From contig NZ_CP070982.1 of NCBI RefSeq assembly GCF_018417595.1, forward strand, positions 5,817,001-5,881,000: DNA of 64,000 nt, read 5' to 3'. The position numbers and the translations under genes are program-made. Source of the stretch: Pseudomonas entomophila (lineage in GTDB: Bacteria; Pseudomonadota; Gammaproteobacteria; Pseudomonadales; Pseudomonadaceae). A model generated the notes under the pieces. That model saw only the letters and a program-made list of their open reading frames with translations. It was not told the origin of the DNA and searched no databases. Below, piece after piece: positions 18,443 through 28,124 of this stretch. Positions within the stretch are counted from its first letter, which is position 1. Each line of letters opens with the position of its first letter.

Positions 18443-19873
18443 GTGACCCTCTACCTCAACCTGGCCGAACTGCTTGGTGCCCGCATCGAACAGGGCCTGT
18501 ACCGCCCCGGCCAGCGCCTGCCCTCGGTGCGCGCCCTGAGCGTCGAGCACGGCGTCAGCCTGAGCACCGTGCAGCAGGCCTACCGCCTGCTGGAAGACAA
18601 CGGCCTGGTGTCGCCACGGCCCAAGTCCGGCTACTTCGTCACAGAGGACCGTAACCTCCCGGCCCTGCCCGACATCAGCCGCCCCGCCCAGCGACCTGTG
18701 GATATCTCCCAGTGGGAGCAGGTGCTGGAACTGGTGCGCGCCACGCCGCGCCCCGACGTGATCCAGCTCGGCCGTGGCATGCCTGATGTCACCAGCCCCA
18801 CGCTCAAACCGCTGCTGCGCAGCCTGGCGCAGATCAGCCGGCGCATGGACATGCCCGGCCTGTACTACGACAACATCCACGGCAACGCCCACCTGCGCGA
18901 ACAGATCGCCCGGCTGATGCTCGACTCCGGCTGCCGCCTGGGGCCGGCCGACCTGGTGGTGACCACCGGCTGCCACGAGGCGCTGTCGTGCAGCATCCAC
19001 GCCGTCTGCCAGCCCGGCGACATCGTCGCGGTCGATTCGCCCAGCTTCCACGGCGCCATGCAGACGCTCAAGGGCCTGGGCATGAAAGCCCTGGAGATCC
19101 CCACCGACCCGGTCACTGGCATCAGCCTGGAGGCCCTGGAACTGGCCCTCGAGCAGTGGCCGATCAAGCTCATCCAGATCACCCCCAACTGCAACAACCC
19201 CCTCGGCTACATCATGCCCGAGGCCCGCAAGCAAGCCCTGCTGACCCTCGCCCAGCGCTACGACGTGGCCATTCTCGAAGATGACGTTTACGGTGACCTG
19301 GCCTACACCTATCCACGCCCACGCACCATCAAGTCGTTCGACGACGATGGCCGCGTGCTGCTCTGCAGTTCGTTCTCCAAGACCCTGGCGCCAGGCCTGC
19401 GGGTCGGCTGGGTGGCACCGGGGCGCTACCTGGAGCGGGTGCTGCACATGAAGTACATCAGCACCGGCAGCACGGCCTGTCAGCCACAGCTGGCGATTGC
19501 CGATTTCATCGCCGAGGGCCATTACCAGCCGCACCTGCGGCGCATGCGCAGCCAATACCAGCGCGGTCGCGACCAGATGTGCGACTGGGTGGCCCGCTAC
19601 TTCCCGCCCGGCACCCGCGCCAGCCGGCCCCAGGGCGGCTTCATGCTGTGGGTGGAACTGCCGGAAAGTTTCGACACGCTGCGCCTGAACCGCGCTTTAC
19701 TGGAGCAGGGGGTGCAGATCGCCGTCGGCAGTATCTTCTCGGCCTCGGGCAAGTATCGCCATTGCCTGCGCATGAACTTCGCCGCGCGGCCAACGCCGCA
19801 GATCGAAGCCGCCGTGCGCAAGGTGGGTGAAACCGCCCTTCGTCTACTGGATCCGCAAGGCGCCGACAGGTAA
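18443..19873 (+). CDS. MocR-family regulator (GntR DNA-binding plus aminotransferase-like domain)
   Basis: 476 residues. A GntR winged helix (~1-70, GLYRPGQRLPSVRALSVEHG then TVQQAYRLLEDNGLV) precedes a class I aminotransferase fold (~100-470). The PLP-lysine lies in SSFSKTLAPGLRVGW, and other cofactor residues include ITPNCNNPLGY. MocR proteins sense PLP-linked amino compounds and regulate nearby genes. The start is GTG 18443 with CAGGAG seven bases before it; the in-frame ATG at 18383 is too far from any ribosome site. Divergent from DUF1127. Target genes unknown. Confidence 0.92.
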   Translation: MTLYLNLAELLGARIEQGLYRPGQRLPSVRALSVEHGVSLSTVQQAYRLLEDNGLVSPRPKSGYFVTEDRNLPALPDISRPAQRPVDISQWEQVLELVRATPRPDVIQLGRGMPDVTSPTLKPLLRSLAQISRRMDMPGLYYDNIHGNAHLREQIARLMLDSGCRLGPADLVVTTGCHEALSCSIHAVCQPGDIVAVDSPSFHGAMQTLKGLGMKALEIPTDPVTGISLEALELALEQWPIKLIQITPNCNNPLGYIMPEARKQALLTLAQRYDVAILEDDVYGDLAYTYPRPRTIKSFDDDGRVLLCSSFSKTLAPGLRVGWVAPGRYLERVLHMKYISTGSTACQPQLAIADFIAEGHYQPHLRRMRSQYQRGRDQMCDWVARYFPPGTRASRPQGGFMLWVELPESFDTLRLNRALLEQGVQIAVGSIFSASGKYRHCLRMNFAARPTPQIEAAVRKVGETALRLLDPQGADR

Positions 19874-19921
19874 CGTTGCGCCGCCCCGCACCGTTCACCC
19901 GCCGTACAGGACGATCGACCC

Positions 19922-21478
19922 TTGAGACCCCAGCGAGCCCTGCCTCTGCTGCTGGCACTGCTGCTCGGCCTTGCGGGCTGCGCCAGCCGCGACACGCCTC
20001 GTGAAGTCAGCCAGGCCCTGCCTGCCGCCGACTCGGCGTTCGGCCGCTCGGTGCTGCGCCAGGCCGCGCCCTACGGCGGGCGCTCGGGCTTTCGCCTGCT
20101 GCCCAACAGCAGCGAGGCGTTCCGCGCCCGTGCCGAGCTGATCCGCAATGCCCAGGCGAGCATCGACCTGCAGTACTACATCGTCCACGACGGCCTCAGC
20201 ACCCGCGCCCTGGTCCACGAGCTGCTGCGCGCCGCCGACCGCGGCGTGCGCGTGCGCATCCTGCTCGACGACACCACCAGCGACGGCCTCGACAGTTTGA
20301 TCGGCACCCTCGCCACCCACCCGAATATCCACATCCGCGTGTTCAACCCGCTGCACCTGGGGCGCGAAACCGGTGCCACCCGCGCCATGGGCCGGCTGTT
20401 CAACCTGTCGCGCCAGCACCGGCGCATGCACAACAAGTTGTTCCTGGCGGACAACAGCATGGCCATCGTCGGCGGACGCAACCTGGGCGACGAGTACTTC
20501 GATGCCGAGCCCAACCTCAATTTCACCGACATCGACCTGCTGGGGGTGGGCCCGGTAGCGGAACAGCTCGGCCACAGCTTCGACCAATACTGGAACAGCG
20601 CCCTGAGCCGCCCCATCGGCGACTTCCTCTGGCGCCAACCCGACGCCGACGACCTGCACGCCAGCCGCCAGCACCTGGAAACCTGGCTGGCCAAGGCGCG
20701 AATCGAGCGCAAAGCGCTGTATGACCGGCTGATGGACTACCAGTACCAGCCGCGCCTGGGGCAGTGGCGCAACGAACTGGTCTGGGCCCACAGCCAGGCG
20801 CTGTGGGATGCGCCGAGCAAGGTCCTGGCCGACGACGAACCCGATCCGCAGTTGCTGTTGAGCCGACAGTTGGCGCCGGACCTGAACAGCGTCCACCGCG
20901 AACTGATCCTGGTCTCGGCCTACTTCGTGCCGGGTGAGACAGGCTTGCTGTACCTGACCGGCCGCGCCGACGCGGGCACCTCGGTCAAGTTGCTGACCAA
21001 CTCGCTGGAAGCCACCGACGTGCCAGCCGTACACGGCGGCTATGCGCCCTACCGCCGCGCCCTGCTCGAACATGGCGTGCAACTGTACGAGCTGCGCCGC
21101 CAGCCGGGCGAGAAGCGGCCTCGGCATGGTTTGGGCTTCCACGGCAGCTCCGACTCGAGCCTGCACAGCAAAGCGATGGTGTTCGACCGGCGCAAGACCT
21201 TCATCGGCTCGTTCAACTTCGACCCGCGCTCGGTGTTGTGGAACACCGAGGTGGGGGTGCTGGTGGACAGCCCGGAGCTGGCCGAGTACGCCCGCGACCT
21301 GGCGGTGCAGGGCATGGCGCCGGCCTTGAGCTACCAGCCGATGCTGGTGGGCGGGAAGATGGTCTGGGCCACCGAGGACAATGGCCAGCGGCATATGCTG
21401 GTGACCGAGCCTGGGGGGATCTGGCGGCGCTTCAATGCCTGGATCAGCAAGGCGGTCGGGTTGGAGAAGATGTTGTAG
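19922..21478 (+). CDS. Phospholipase D-family lipoprotein, cardiolipin-synthase-like (ClsC/YmdC type)
   Basis: 518 residues. A lipoprotein signal peptide (LLLALLLGLAGC, lipid Cys ~residue 21) is followed by two HKD catalytic motifs, HNKLFLAD (~residues 170-177) and HSKAMVFD (~419-426), each followed by a GG/GS-N motif as in phospholipase D enzymes. ClsC-like enzymes make cardiolipin at the membrane. The start is TTG 19922, with AGGA ten bases upstream. It follows the MocR gene by 48 bases and may be co-transcribed. Substrate is inferred from family only. Confidence 0.85.
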   Translation: MRPQRALPLLLALLLGLAGCASRDTPREVSQALPAADSAFGRSVLRQAAPYGGRSGFRLLPNSSEAFRARAELIRNAQASIDLQYYIVHDGLSTRALVHELLRAADRGVRVRILLDDTTSDGLDSLIGTLATHPNIHIRVFNPLHLGRETGATRAMGRLFNLSRQHRRMHNKLFLADNSMAIVGGRNLGDEYFDAEPNLNFTDIDLLGVGPVAEQLGHSFDQYWNSALSRPIGDFLWRQPDADDLHASRQHLETWLAKARIERKALYDRLMDYQYQPRLGQWRNELVWAHSQALWDAPSKVLADDEPDPQLLLSRQLAPDLNSVHRELILVSAYFVPGETGLLYLTGRADAGTSVKLLTNSLEATDVPAVHGGYAPYRRALLEHGVQLYELRRQPGEKRPRHGLGFHGSSDSSLHSKAMVFDRRKTFIGSFNFDPRSVLWNTEVGVLVDSPELAEYARDLAVQGMAPALSYQPMLVGGKMVWATEDNGQRHMLVTEPGGIWRRFNAWISKAVGLEKML

Positions 21479-21488
21479 AACGCGTCGC

Positions 21489-22628
21489 TCAAGCGGAGAC
21501 TGGCTCGAAGGCTCCCCGCCGCCGGATCAACACCACCAACCCCGCCGCCCCCGCCGCCATCAACAACGGCAACGCATGCCCACTGATCCACTGGCTCCCC
21601 GCCCCGGCCAGCAACGGCCCGATCAGGCAACCGATCCCCCATAGCTGCGCGACATGGGCATTGGCCCGCACCAGTTCGTCATCCCGGTAGCGCTCGCCGA
21701 TCAGCACCAGCGACAGGGTAAACAACCCGCCCGCACTGGCCCCGAACAGCACCCACAACGGCCAGATCACCGGCGTGTGCAGCAGCAGCGGAATCGCCAG
21801 GCTGCTGACCAGCAACGTCAGCGCACACCCACCAAACAGCGAACGACGCGACATCCGGTCGGCCAGCGCGCCGATGGGCAGCTGCAGCACCGCATCACCC
21901 ACCACCACGGTGCTGACCATGAACAGCGCCACTTCCGTGGTAAAACCCTGCTGCAGGCAATAAACCGGCAGCAACGTGAGAATCATCGCCTCGAAAGCTG
22001 CGAACAGCGCGATGGCCCAAGCAATCACCGGCAAGCGCCGGCAGAAGCCGAACAGATCGCGGAAGGTGACGCTGCATGCTTCGGTGCTCGGTGCGCCGCC
22101 TCGCCCGAACAGGATCAACGGGGCGGCCAACAGCAAACCGGTCGCGGCCCAGAACCCGAAATCGTCGTCCGAACCGAGAAATCCCAGGACCATGGGCCCG
22201 GCCAGCTGGCTCAGCGCATAGCTGCTGCCGTACAACGCCACCAGCCGCCCACGCCACTGCTCGACCACCAACTGGTTGATCCAGCTTTCACCCAGGATGA
22301 ATACCACGGTCAGCGACATGCCGATCAGCAGGCGCAGCAGCAACCACAGCGGGTAGCTCGGCAGCAGCGCCACCAGCCCAATGGACAGCGCGCCACCCCA
22401 CAAACACAGGCGCATCGCTGCCGGAACGCCAACCCAGCCGGCCAGGCGGCTGGCCACGGCGGCGCCGACCAGCACACCGAGTGCTGGCATCGCCGCCATC
22501 ACCCCGATGGCGAACCCGCCGTAGCCCCAGGCCTCCAGGCGCAAGGACACCAGCGGCATGCTCACGCCGAGCGCAAGCCCGACACTGAGCACCGCCGCCA
22601 GCACGGCAAAGTAGGTTCCCCAACGCAT
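21489..22628 (-). CDS. MFS transporter, YcaD-like
   Basis: 379-residue major facilitator protein with about 12 membrane helices, beginning MRWGTYFAVLAAVLSVGLAL. The motif-A-like loop GALADRMSRRSLFGG lies between helices in the second half. ATG 22628 has AGGAGG at the ideal distance; a longer reading from 22691 runs into a REP element and is rejected. It converges with the phospholipase D gene with a 10-base gap. Substrate unknown. Confidence 0.88.
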   Translation of the reverse strand: MRWGTYFAVLAAVLSVGLALGVSMPLVSLRLEAWGYGGFAIGVMAAMPALGVLVGAAVASRLAGWVGVPAAMRLCLWGGALSIGLVALLPSYPLWLLLRLLIGMSLTVVFILGESWINQLVVEQWRGRLVALYGSSYALSQLAGPMVLGFLGSDDDFGFWAATGLLLAAPLILFGRGGAPSTEACSVTFRDLFGFCRRLPVIAWAIALFAAFEAMILTLLPVYCLQQGFTTEVALFMVSTVVVGDAVLQLPIGALADRMSRRSLFGGCALTLLVSSLAIPLLLHTPVIWPLWVLFGASAGGLFTLSLVLIGERYRDDELVRANAHVAQLWGIGCLIGPLLAGAGSQWISGHALPLLMAAGAAGLVVLIRRRGAFEPVSA

Positions 22629-22661
22629 CACTGCCTCCTGAGCAGGTTTGTTCAGACCCAA

Positions 22662-22740
22662 TCGCGGGCAAGCCCGCTCCCACAGGATCACCGCTGCCTG
22701 TAGGCATGCGGATTACCTGTGGGAGCGGGCTTGCCCGCGA
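22662..22740. repeat. REP pair (BIME), GCTTGCCC type
   Basis: TCGCGGGCAAGCCCGCTCCC and onward (22662-22686) with its complement at 22716-22740, between the aldehyde dehydrogenase and MFS genes. Confidence 0.9.
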
Positions 22741-22755
22741 AAAGGCCCTACCGGA

Positions 22756-24249
22756 TCACAGCTTGATCCAGGTCGCCTTCAGCTCGGTGTACTTCTCCAG
22801 CGCATGCAGCGACTTGTCACGGCCGTTGCCCGACTGTTTGAAGCCACCGAACGGCGCGGTCATGTCGCCGCCGTCGTACTGGTTGACCCAGACGCTGCCG
22901 GCACGCACCGCGCGGGCGGTCTTGTGGGCCTTGGAGATGTCCGACGTCCAGATGCCGGCCGCCAGGCCATATGGGGTGTCGTTGGCGATGGCGATGGCTT
23001 CTTCGGCGGTGTCGAAGGTGATCACCGACAGCACTGGGCCGAAGATCTCTTCCTTGGCGATACGCATGGCGTTGGTCACGCCGTCGAAGATGGTCGGCTC
23101 GACATAGGTGCCACCGGTCTCCTCGAGGGTGCGCTTGCCACCGGCCAACAGCGTGGCGCCGTCCTGGTGACCGGCGTCGATGTACGACAGCACGGTGTTC
23201 ATCTGTTGAGTGTCGACCAGCGCACCGACGGTGGTCGCCGGGTCCAGCGGGTTGCCCGGTTTCCAGGCCTTGAGGGCCTCGACCACCATGGGCAGGAACT
23301 TGTCCTTGATCGAGCGCTCGACCAGCAGGCGCGAACCTGCGGTGCAGACCTCACCCTGGTTGAAGGCGATGGCGCTGGCGGCGGCTTCGGCGGCAGCCTG
23401 CAGGTCAGGGGCGTCGGCAAAGACGATGTTCGGGCTCTTGCCGCCGGCTTCCAGCCAGACACGCTTCATGTTCGACTCGCCCGCATAGACCATCAGTTGC
23501 TTGGCGATCTTGGTGGAACCGGTGAACACCAGGGTGTCGACGTCCATGTGCAGGGCCAGGGCCTTGCCCACGGTGTGGCCGTAGCCTGGCAGCACGTTCA
23601 GCACGCCTTTCGGGATGCCGGCCTCGATGGCCAGCTGGGCGATGCGGATGGCGGTCAGCGGCGACTTCTCGGACGGCTTGAGCACGATGGAGTTGCCGGT
23701 AGCCAGCGCCGGGCCGAGTTTCCAGCAGGCCATCAGCAACGGGAAGTTCCACGGTACGATGGCACCGACCACACCCACCGGCTCGCGGGTCACCAGGCCC
23801 AGCTGGTCGTGCGGGGTCGGGGCGACTTCGTCGTAGACTTTGTCGATGGCTTCGGCAGTCCAGTGGATGGCGTTGGCCGCACCTGGAATGTCGATGGTAG
23901 AGGAGTCACCGATCGGCTTGCCCATGTCGAGGGTTTCGAGCAGGGCCAGCTCTTCGACGTGCTGGCGCAGCAGGCCTGCGAAGCGGATCAGGGTTGCCTT
24001 GCGCTTGGCCGGGGCCAGGCGCGACCAGGCGCCGGATTCGAACACAGCGCGGGCGTTCTCGACAGCGCGGTTGGCGTCGGCCAGGTCGCAGCTGGCGACC
24101 TTGGCCAGGAAGCGTCCGTCCACCGGGCTCAGGCAGTCGAAGGTGTCACCGGATGCGGCATCGGTGTATTCGCCGTTGATGAAGGCGCGGCCTTCGATCT
24201 TCAGTTGCTGGGCACGCTGTTCCCAGTCCGCACGAGTCAGGGTGGTCAT
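22756..24249 (-). CDS. Aldehyde dehydrogenase of polyamine catabolism (PauC/KauB/PuuC type)
   Basis: 497-residue NAD(P)-dependent aldehyde dehydrogenase. Visible are the cofactor region PWNFPLLMACWKLGPALATG (~residues 160-180), VFTGSTKIAKQLM, catalytic Glu in LEAGGKSPN (~268) and catalytic Cys in FNQGEVCTAGSRLL (~302). It resembles KauB/PauC, which oxidise 4-guanidinobutyraldehyde and gamma-glutamyl-aminobutyraldehyde. ATG 24249 (MTTLTRADWEQRAQQLKIEG) has AGGAGTTTCCT just upstream. Divergent from a cupin gene; a palindrome lies at 24373-24385. Probably a PauR target, by analogy. Confidence 0.88.
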   Translation of the reverse strand: MTTLTRADWEQRAQQLKIEGRAFINGEYTDAASGDTFDCLSPVDGRFLAKVASCDLADANRAVENARAVFESGAWSRLAPAKRKATLIRFAGLLRQHVEELALLETLDMGKPIGDSSTIDIPGAANAIHWTAEAIDKVYDEVAPTPHDQLGLVTREPVGVVGAIVPWNFPLLMACWKLGPALATGNSIVLKPSEKSPLTAIRIAQLAIEAGIPKGVLNVLPGYGHTVGKALALHMDVDTLVFTGSTKIAKQLMVYAGESNMKRVWLEAGGKSPNIVFADAPDLQAAAEAAASAIAFNQGEVCTAGSRLLVERSIKDKFLPMVVEALKAWKPGNPLDPATTVGALVDTQQMNTVLSYIDAGHQDGATLLAGGKRTLEETGGTYVEPTIFDGVTNAMRIAKEEIFGPVLSVITFDTAEEAIAIANDTPYGLAAGIWTSDISKAHKTARAVRAGSVWVNQYDGGDMTAPFGGFKQSGNGRDKSLHALEKYTELKATWIKL

Positions 24250-24372
24250 AGGAAACTCCTCTCTTGTTAAGGTGCAACGCCGCACTGAGGACTCACGGGC
24301 GCTGTCAGAAATTCTGGCCAGGTGACGAACGCACACCGGCATCCGACACCCTAAACCAGGGCGGGGAAACTA

Positions 24373-24385
24373 TCAATATATTTGA
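24373..24385. promoter_or_regulatory. AT-rich palindrome in the aldehyde dehydrogenase/cupin gap
   Basis: TCAA-TATAT-TTGA stands out in this GC-rich DNA within the 196-base divergent gap. It may be part of the cupin promoter or a repressor site. Confidence 0.3.
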
Positions 24386-24445
24386 CACGAATGGCTTAAA
24401 AGCCTACTGATGTGCATTTTATTAAACAACAACAGGGTAACCACC

Positions 24446-24805
24446 ATGAGCATCGCCAGCATCGTCGACTTCGCGCAGGTCCTGACCGAGGCCGAACGCT
24501 ATCGCCCCGCGGCGGAGAAAATCCTCAAGGGCGAGCCTGACCAGGCTGTCTACAACCATTATTCCAGCCCTTGCGGGCAGTTCGCCGCCGGCGTCTGGGA
24601 GGGCGAAGTGGGCCAGTGGACGGTGAACTACACCGAGCACGAATACTGCGAGATCGTCCAGGGCGTGTCGGTGCTGCGTGACCAGGAAGGCAACGCCAAG
24701 ACCCTGCGCGCCGGCGATCGCTTCGTCATCCCCGCCGGCTTCAAGGGCACCTGGGAGGTGCTGGAGCCATGCCGCAAGATCTATGTGATGTTCGAGCAGA
24801 AGTAA
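24446..24805 (+). CDS. Cupin-domain protein (Cupin_3/DUF861)
   Basis: 119-residue single-domain cupin. The characteristic strands include YTEHEYCEIVQGVSVLRD, then LRAGDRFVIPAGFKGTWEV and KIYVMFEQK, as in the Cupin_3 (DUF861, RmlC-like) family. Many members are (S)-ureidoglycine-like or amine-associated enzymes or binding proteins, and the function here is unknown. ATG 24446 (MSIASIVDFAQVL) is preferred over an in-frame ATG at 24410. Its divergence from the aldehyde dehydrogenase suggests a link to amine metabolism, which is inference. Confidence 0.8.
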   Translation: MSIASIVDFAQVLTEAERYRPAAEKILKGEPDQAVYNHYSSPCGQFAAGVWEGEVGQWTVNYTEHEYCEIVQGVSVLRDQEGNAKTLRAGDRFVIPAGFKGTWEVLEPCRKIYVMFEQK

Positions 24806-24806
24806 C

Positions 24807-24829
24807 CTTGCGGGAGCGGGATTGCCCCA
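24807..24829. repeat. Decayed single REP after the cupin gene
   Basis: CCTTGCGGGAGCGGGATTGC resembles the GCGGGCTTGCCC REP with several substitutions and no partner arm. Confidence 0.5.
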
Positions 24830-24850
24830 CGATTGCCGATTCGCAGGCAT

Positions 24851-24886
24851 AAAAAAACCCGCCACCTTGCGGTTGCGGGTTTTTTC
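24851..24886. terminator. Bidirectional terminator between cupin gene and rpmG
   Basis: A7 then ACCCGC, a loop, GCGGGT and T6, symmetrical for both strands. It serves the cupin gene (+) and rpmBG (-). Confidence 0.88.
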
Positions 24887-24902
24887 ACAGGTTGCCGATC
24901 AA

Positions 24903-25058
24903 TTACTTGATCTTGGCTTCCTTGTAGACCACGTGCTTACGGACGACCGGATCGTACTTCTTGATCTCGATCTTGTCCGGAGTGGTGCGCTTGTTCTTGT
25001 CGGTGGTGTAGAAGTGGCCAGTGCCAGCACTCGATACCAGACGGATCAATTCACGCAT
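24903..25058 (-). CDS. rpmG: 50S ribosomal protein L33
   Basis: 51 residues beginning [20 protein letters not shown] and ending [11 protein letters not shown], the standard L33 sequence and length. It has no zinc-binding cysteine pairs, so it is the C- form. It follows rpmB by 11 bases on the same strand, forming the usual rpmBG operon. Confidence 0.97.
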   Translation of the reverse strand: MRELIRLVSSAGTGHFYTTDKNKRTTPDKIEIKKYDPVVRKHVVYKEAKIK

Positions 25059-25069
25059 GATGTTCTCCC

Positions 25070-25306
25070 TTAAACCTTGGCGCCAGCACGACGGATGTCG
25101 ACCAGAACGGCATCGATGCCGCGCTTGTCGATGATACGCATGCCTTTGGCGGAAACGCGCAGACGCACGAAACGATTCTCGGATTCAACCCAGAAACGGT
25201 GGTGCTGCAGGTTTGGCAGGAAACGACGACGGGTTTTGTTGTTTGCGTGGGAAATGTTGTTCCCGGTTACTGGACCCTTACCAGTAACTTGACAGACTCT
25301 CGACAT
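25070..25306 (-). CDS. rpmB: 50S ribosomal protein L28
   Basis: 78 residues, [20 protein letters not shown] through a [11 protein letters not shown] core to RRAGAKV, standard L28. It is first gene of the rpmB-rpmG pair; a promoter candidate lies at 25455-25483 on the same strand. Confidence 0.97.
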
Positions 25307-25678
25307 GCCTCAGCCCTCTAAAACCACATGCCCAACCCGGCATGGGTTGGCCGCTTAATCTCTCAGTCAATGGCGCCAAGGCGCCGTGTTCCCGGGGGTC
25401 TTATCAGCCGTGTGCGCTTTCGCGACAGACCGAGCCCCTAGAAAAGAGCGCTGCTTTATACCAGAAAGACTCCGCCACAACAACAGAAGATGAGTATTCT
25501 GGTCGGGCCGAGCGCGCCGGGGCAGCATAACGACTGGGGCGGCAAGCTGTCGACCGCCCGTCGCCGAATTAATACGAAAGGGTGTGGTCATTTGCCCCTG
25601 CCCGCACTAGGGTAGGACATTTCCTGAATTTTCCAGACTGCACCGGCAGATGGGACATCGACCAGCCAAGGAGTCACC
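25307..25678. other. Divergent intergenic region upstream of rpmB and the peptide-binding protein gene
   Basis: 372 bases without a gene. It contains the rpmB promoter candidate at 25455-25483. The part near 25600-25678 should hold the promoter of the solute-binding protein gene but shows no strong consensus. Confidence 0.7.
25455..25483 (-). promoter_or_regulatory. rpmBG sigma-70-type promoter
   Basis: On the minus strand TTGTTG (25483-25478), a 17-base spacer and TATAAA (25460-25455), giving a leader of about 140 bases. Confidence 0.6.
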
Positions 25679-27268
25679 ATGCGTGCCGCCGCTCTCTCCC
25701 TCCTGTTCACCACGCTTTGCGCCGCAGGCTTGGCCCAGGCCGCGCCGTTGTCGGTGTGCACCGAAGCCAGCCCCGAAGGCTTCGACGTGGTGCAGTACAA
25801 CTCGCTGACCACCACCAACGCCTCGGCCGACGTGCTGATGAACCGCCTGGTCGAGTTCGACGCAGGGCTTGGCAAGGTGGTACCGAGCCTGGCCGAAAGC
25901 TGGACGGTGTCTCCGGACGGTTTGATCTACGACTTCAAGCTGCGCCCCGACGTGAAGTTCCACACCACGCCGTACTTCAAGCCAAGCCGCGACCTGGATG
26001 CCGAGGACGTGCTGTTCAGCTTCCAGCGCATGCTCTACCCGGCCCACGCCTGGCACAAGACCGCTCCGGGCGGCTACCCGCACGCCCAGTCGTTGCAGCT
26101 GGGCAGCCTGATCAAGCTGATCGAAGCCCCCGAACCGCACACCGTGCGCTTCACCCTCACCCACCCGGACGCCACCTTCCTGGCCACCCTGAGCATGGGC
26201 TTCGCCTCGATCTACTCCGCCGAATACGCCGATACCCTGCTCAAGGCCGGCACCCCGGAGAAACTCAACAGCCAGCCGGTGGGCACCGGCCCGTTCGTCT
26301 TCCAGCGTTTCCAGAAGGACGCCGTGGTGCGCTACCGCGCCAACCCCGACTACTTCGCCGGCAAGCCGTCCGTCGACCCGCTGGTCTTCGCCATCACCCC
26401 GGACGCCAACGTGCGCCTGCAGAAGATCAAGCGCGGCGAGTGCCAGGTGGCCCTGTCGCCCAAGCCGCTGGACGTCGCCGAGGCCGGCAAGGATGGCAAT
26501 CTGAAAGTGGTCACGACGCCAGCGTTCATGACAGCCTTCGTCGCCATCAACAGCCAGCACCCGCCGCTGGACAAGCCCGAGGTGCGCCAGGCGATCAACC
26601 TCGCCTTCGACAAGGCCGCCTACCTGAAGGCGGTGTTCGAGGACACCGCCACCGCCGCCAACGGCCCGTATCCGCCGAACACCTGGAGCTACGCCAAGGA
26701 TCTGCCCGGCTACACCCAGGACCCGAAGAAAGCCAAGGCACTGCTGGCCAAGGTCGGTTTGCCCAACGGCTTCGAAACCACTATTTGGACCCGCCCGGCG
26801 GGCAGCCTGCTCAACCCCAACCCCAGCCTGGGGGCGCAGATGCTCCAGGCGGACCTGGCGAAAGTCGGCATCAAGGCCGAGATCCGCACCATCGAGTGGG
26901 GCGAACTGATCCGCCGCGCCAAGGCCGGCGAACACGACCTGCTGTTCATGGGCTGGGCCGGCGACAACGGCGACCCGGACAACTTCCTCAGCCCGCAGTT
27001 TGCCTGCGCGGCGGTCAAGTCCGGGACCAACTTCGCACGGTTCTGCGACAACCGCCTGGACCAGCTGATCAACGCCGGCCGCACCACCAACGACCAGAGC
27101 GTGCGCAGCCGGCTGTACCAGCAGGCGCAGACGCTGATCCAGCAACAGGCGCTATGGCTGCCGCTGGCGCACCCGACGGCAGCGGCACTGCTGCGCCAAG
27201 GGGTCGAGGGTTACCAGGTGAGCCCGTTCGGGCGGCAGGATTTCAGCAAGGTTTCGGTGAGTCGCTGA
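25679..27268 (+). CDS. Periplasmic peptide-binding protein of an ABC transporter (SBP_bac_5, DppA-like)
   Basis: 529 residues with a signal peptide (MRAAALSLLFTTLCAAGLAQ, cleavage near residue 21). The family 5 solute-binding fold begins PLSVCTEASPEGFDVVQYNS and includes the DVLFSFQRML and QPVGTGPFVF signatures of DppA/SapA proteins. It would capture dipeptides or similar ligands. No permease or ATPase genes are adjacent, so it must work with a transporter encoded elsewhere. Start ATG 25679 has AAGGAG about seven bases upstream. Ligand unknown. Confidence 0.9.
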   Translation: MRAAALSLLFTTLCAAGLAQAAPLSVCTEASPEGFDVVQYNSLTTTNASADVLMNRLVEFDAGLGKVVPSLAESWTVSPDGLIYDFKLRPDVKFHTTPYFKPSRDLDAEDVLFSFQRMLYPAHAWHKTAPGGYPHAQSLQLGSLIKLIEAPEPHTVRFTLTHPDATFLATLSMGFASIYSAEYADTLLKAGTPEKLNSQPVGTGPFVFQRFQKDAVVRYRANPDYFAGKPSVDPLVFAITPDANVRLQKIKRGECQVALSPKPLDVAEAGKDGNLKVVTTPAFMTAFVAINSQHPPLDKPEVRQAINLAFDKAAYLKAVFEDTATAANGPYPPNTWSYAKDLPGYTQDPKKAKALLAKVGLPNGFETTIWTRPAGSLLNPNPSLGAQMLQADLAKVGIKAEIRTIEWGELIRRAKAGEHDLLFMGWAGDNGDPDNFLSPQFACAAVKSGTNFARFCDNRLDQLINAGRTTNDQSVRSRLYQQAQTLIQQQALWLPLAHPTAAALLRQGVEGYQVSPFGRQDFSKVSVSR

Positions 27269-27316
27269 AACCTGGGTGGCAGGGCCGGCGAAAGGGCCAG
27301 TACGGTGTCCAGCAAA

Positions 27317-27997
27317 CTAACCCGCCAACCACCCATGCTCAAGCATCGACAGCGGCTCCCCATCGCCGACGATGACATGGTCCACCACTCGTACATCGAT
27401 CAATGCCAGCGAGCGCTTGAGCATCAGCGTTAGGTGCACATCATCCTGGCTCGGCTCGCAATTGCCCGACGGGTGGTTGTGACAGAGAATCAGTGCCGCC
27501 GCATTGTGCAGCAACGCCCGCCGCACCACCTCCCGTGGATAAATGCTTGCCCGGTCTATCGTGCCGCGGAAAAGGATCTCGAACGCCAAAGGCCTGTGTT
27601 TGGAGTCCAGAAACAGGCAGCCGAACACTTCGCTAGCCTCATGCCTCAGCATTGCCTTCAGGTAGCGCCGCACAGTCAACGGGCTGTCCATGACCGACTC
27701 TCGCTCGATGGACATCGCCAGGTTCCGGCGCCCGATTTCCAGCAAAGCCTGCAACTGGCTGTACCTGACCGGCCCGAGCCCCAATTCACAAAGGAACGCC
27801 TGCCGATCCGCCTCGAGCACCTGCCGCAACCCGCCAAACTTCACCAACAGTCCACGCGCCAACTCCAGCACGTTGCGCCCTTTCACCCCCGAACCGAGAA
27901 ACACCGCCAGCAACTCCGCATCGGAAAGACTGCCCGCCCCGCGGTTCAACAACTTCTCCCTGGGCCGCTCTTCCACCGGCCATTCCCTGATGTTCAT
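27317..27997 (-). CDS. radC: RadC-family JAMM-domain protein
   Basis: 226 residues. The N-terminal helix-hairpin-helix-like part (~1-80, [20 protein letters not shown] ... [14 protein letters not shown]) precedes a JAB1/MPN domain. Its metal motif is HNHPSG with a downstream Asp (SQDD, ~residues 175-190). Named after an old DNA-repair assignment that was later withdrawn; the actual role is unresolved. It is divergent from coaBC in the order typical of gamma-proteobacteria. Confidence 0.92.
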   Translation of the reverse strand: MNIREWPVEERPREKLLNRGAGSLSDAELLAVFLGSGVKGRNVLELARGLLVKFGGLRQVLEADRQAFLCELGLGPVRYSQLQALLEIGRRNLAMSIERESVMDSPLTVRRYLKAMLRHEASEVFGCLFLDSKHRPLAFEILFRGTIDRASIYPREVVRRALLHNAAALILCHNHPSGNCEPSQDDVHLTLMLKRSLALIDVRVVDHVIVGDGEPLSMLEHGWLAG

Positions 27998-28124
27998 CCC
28001 CCCTCCTCGCCTGCCACTACGGCCCTTTTGGGCGCTGTGTTAATCTAGTTCGCTTCGAAAATGCGACGATCTGCCGCAGGCAGCTGTCGTCGCCGCCCGC
28101 TTTCACTGGAATAAGGCAAGGCCT

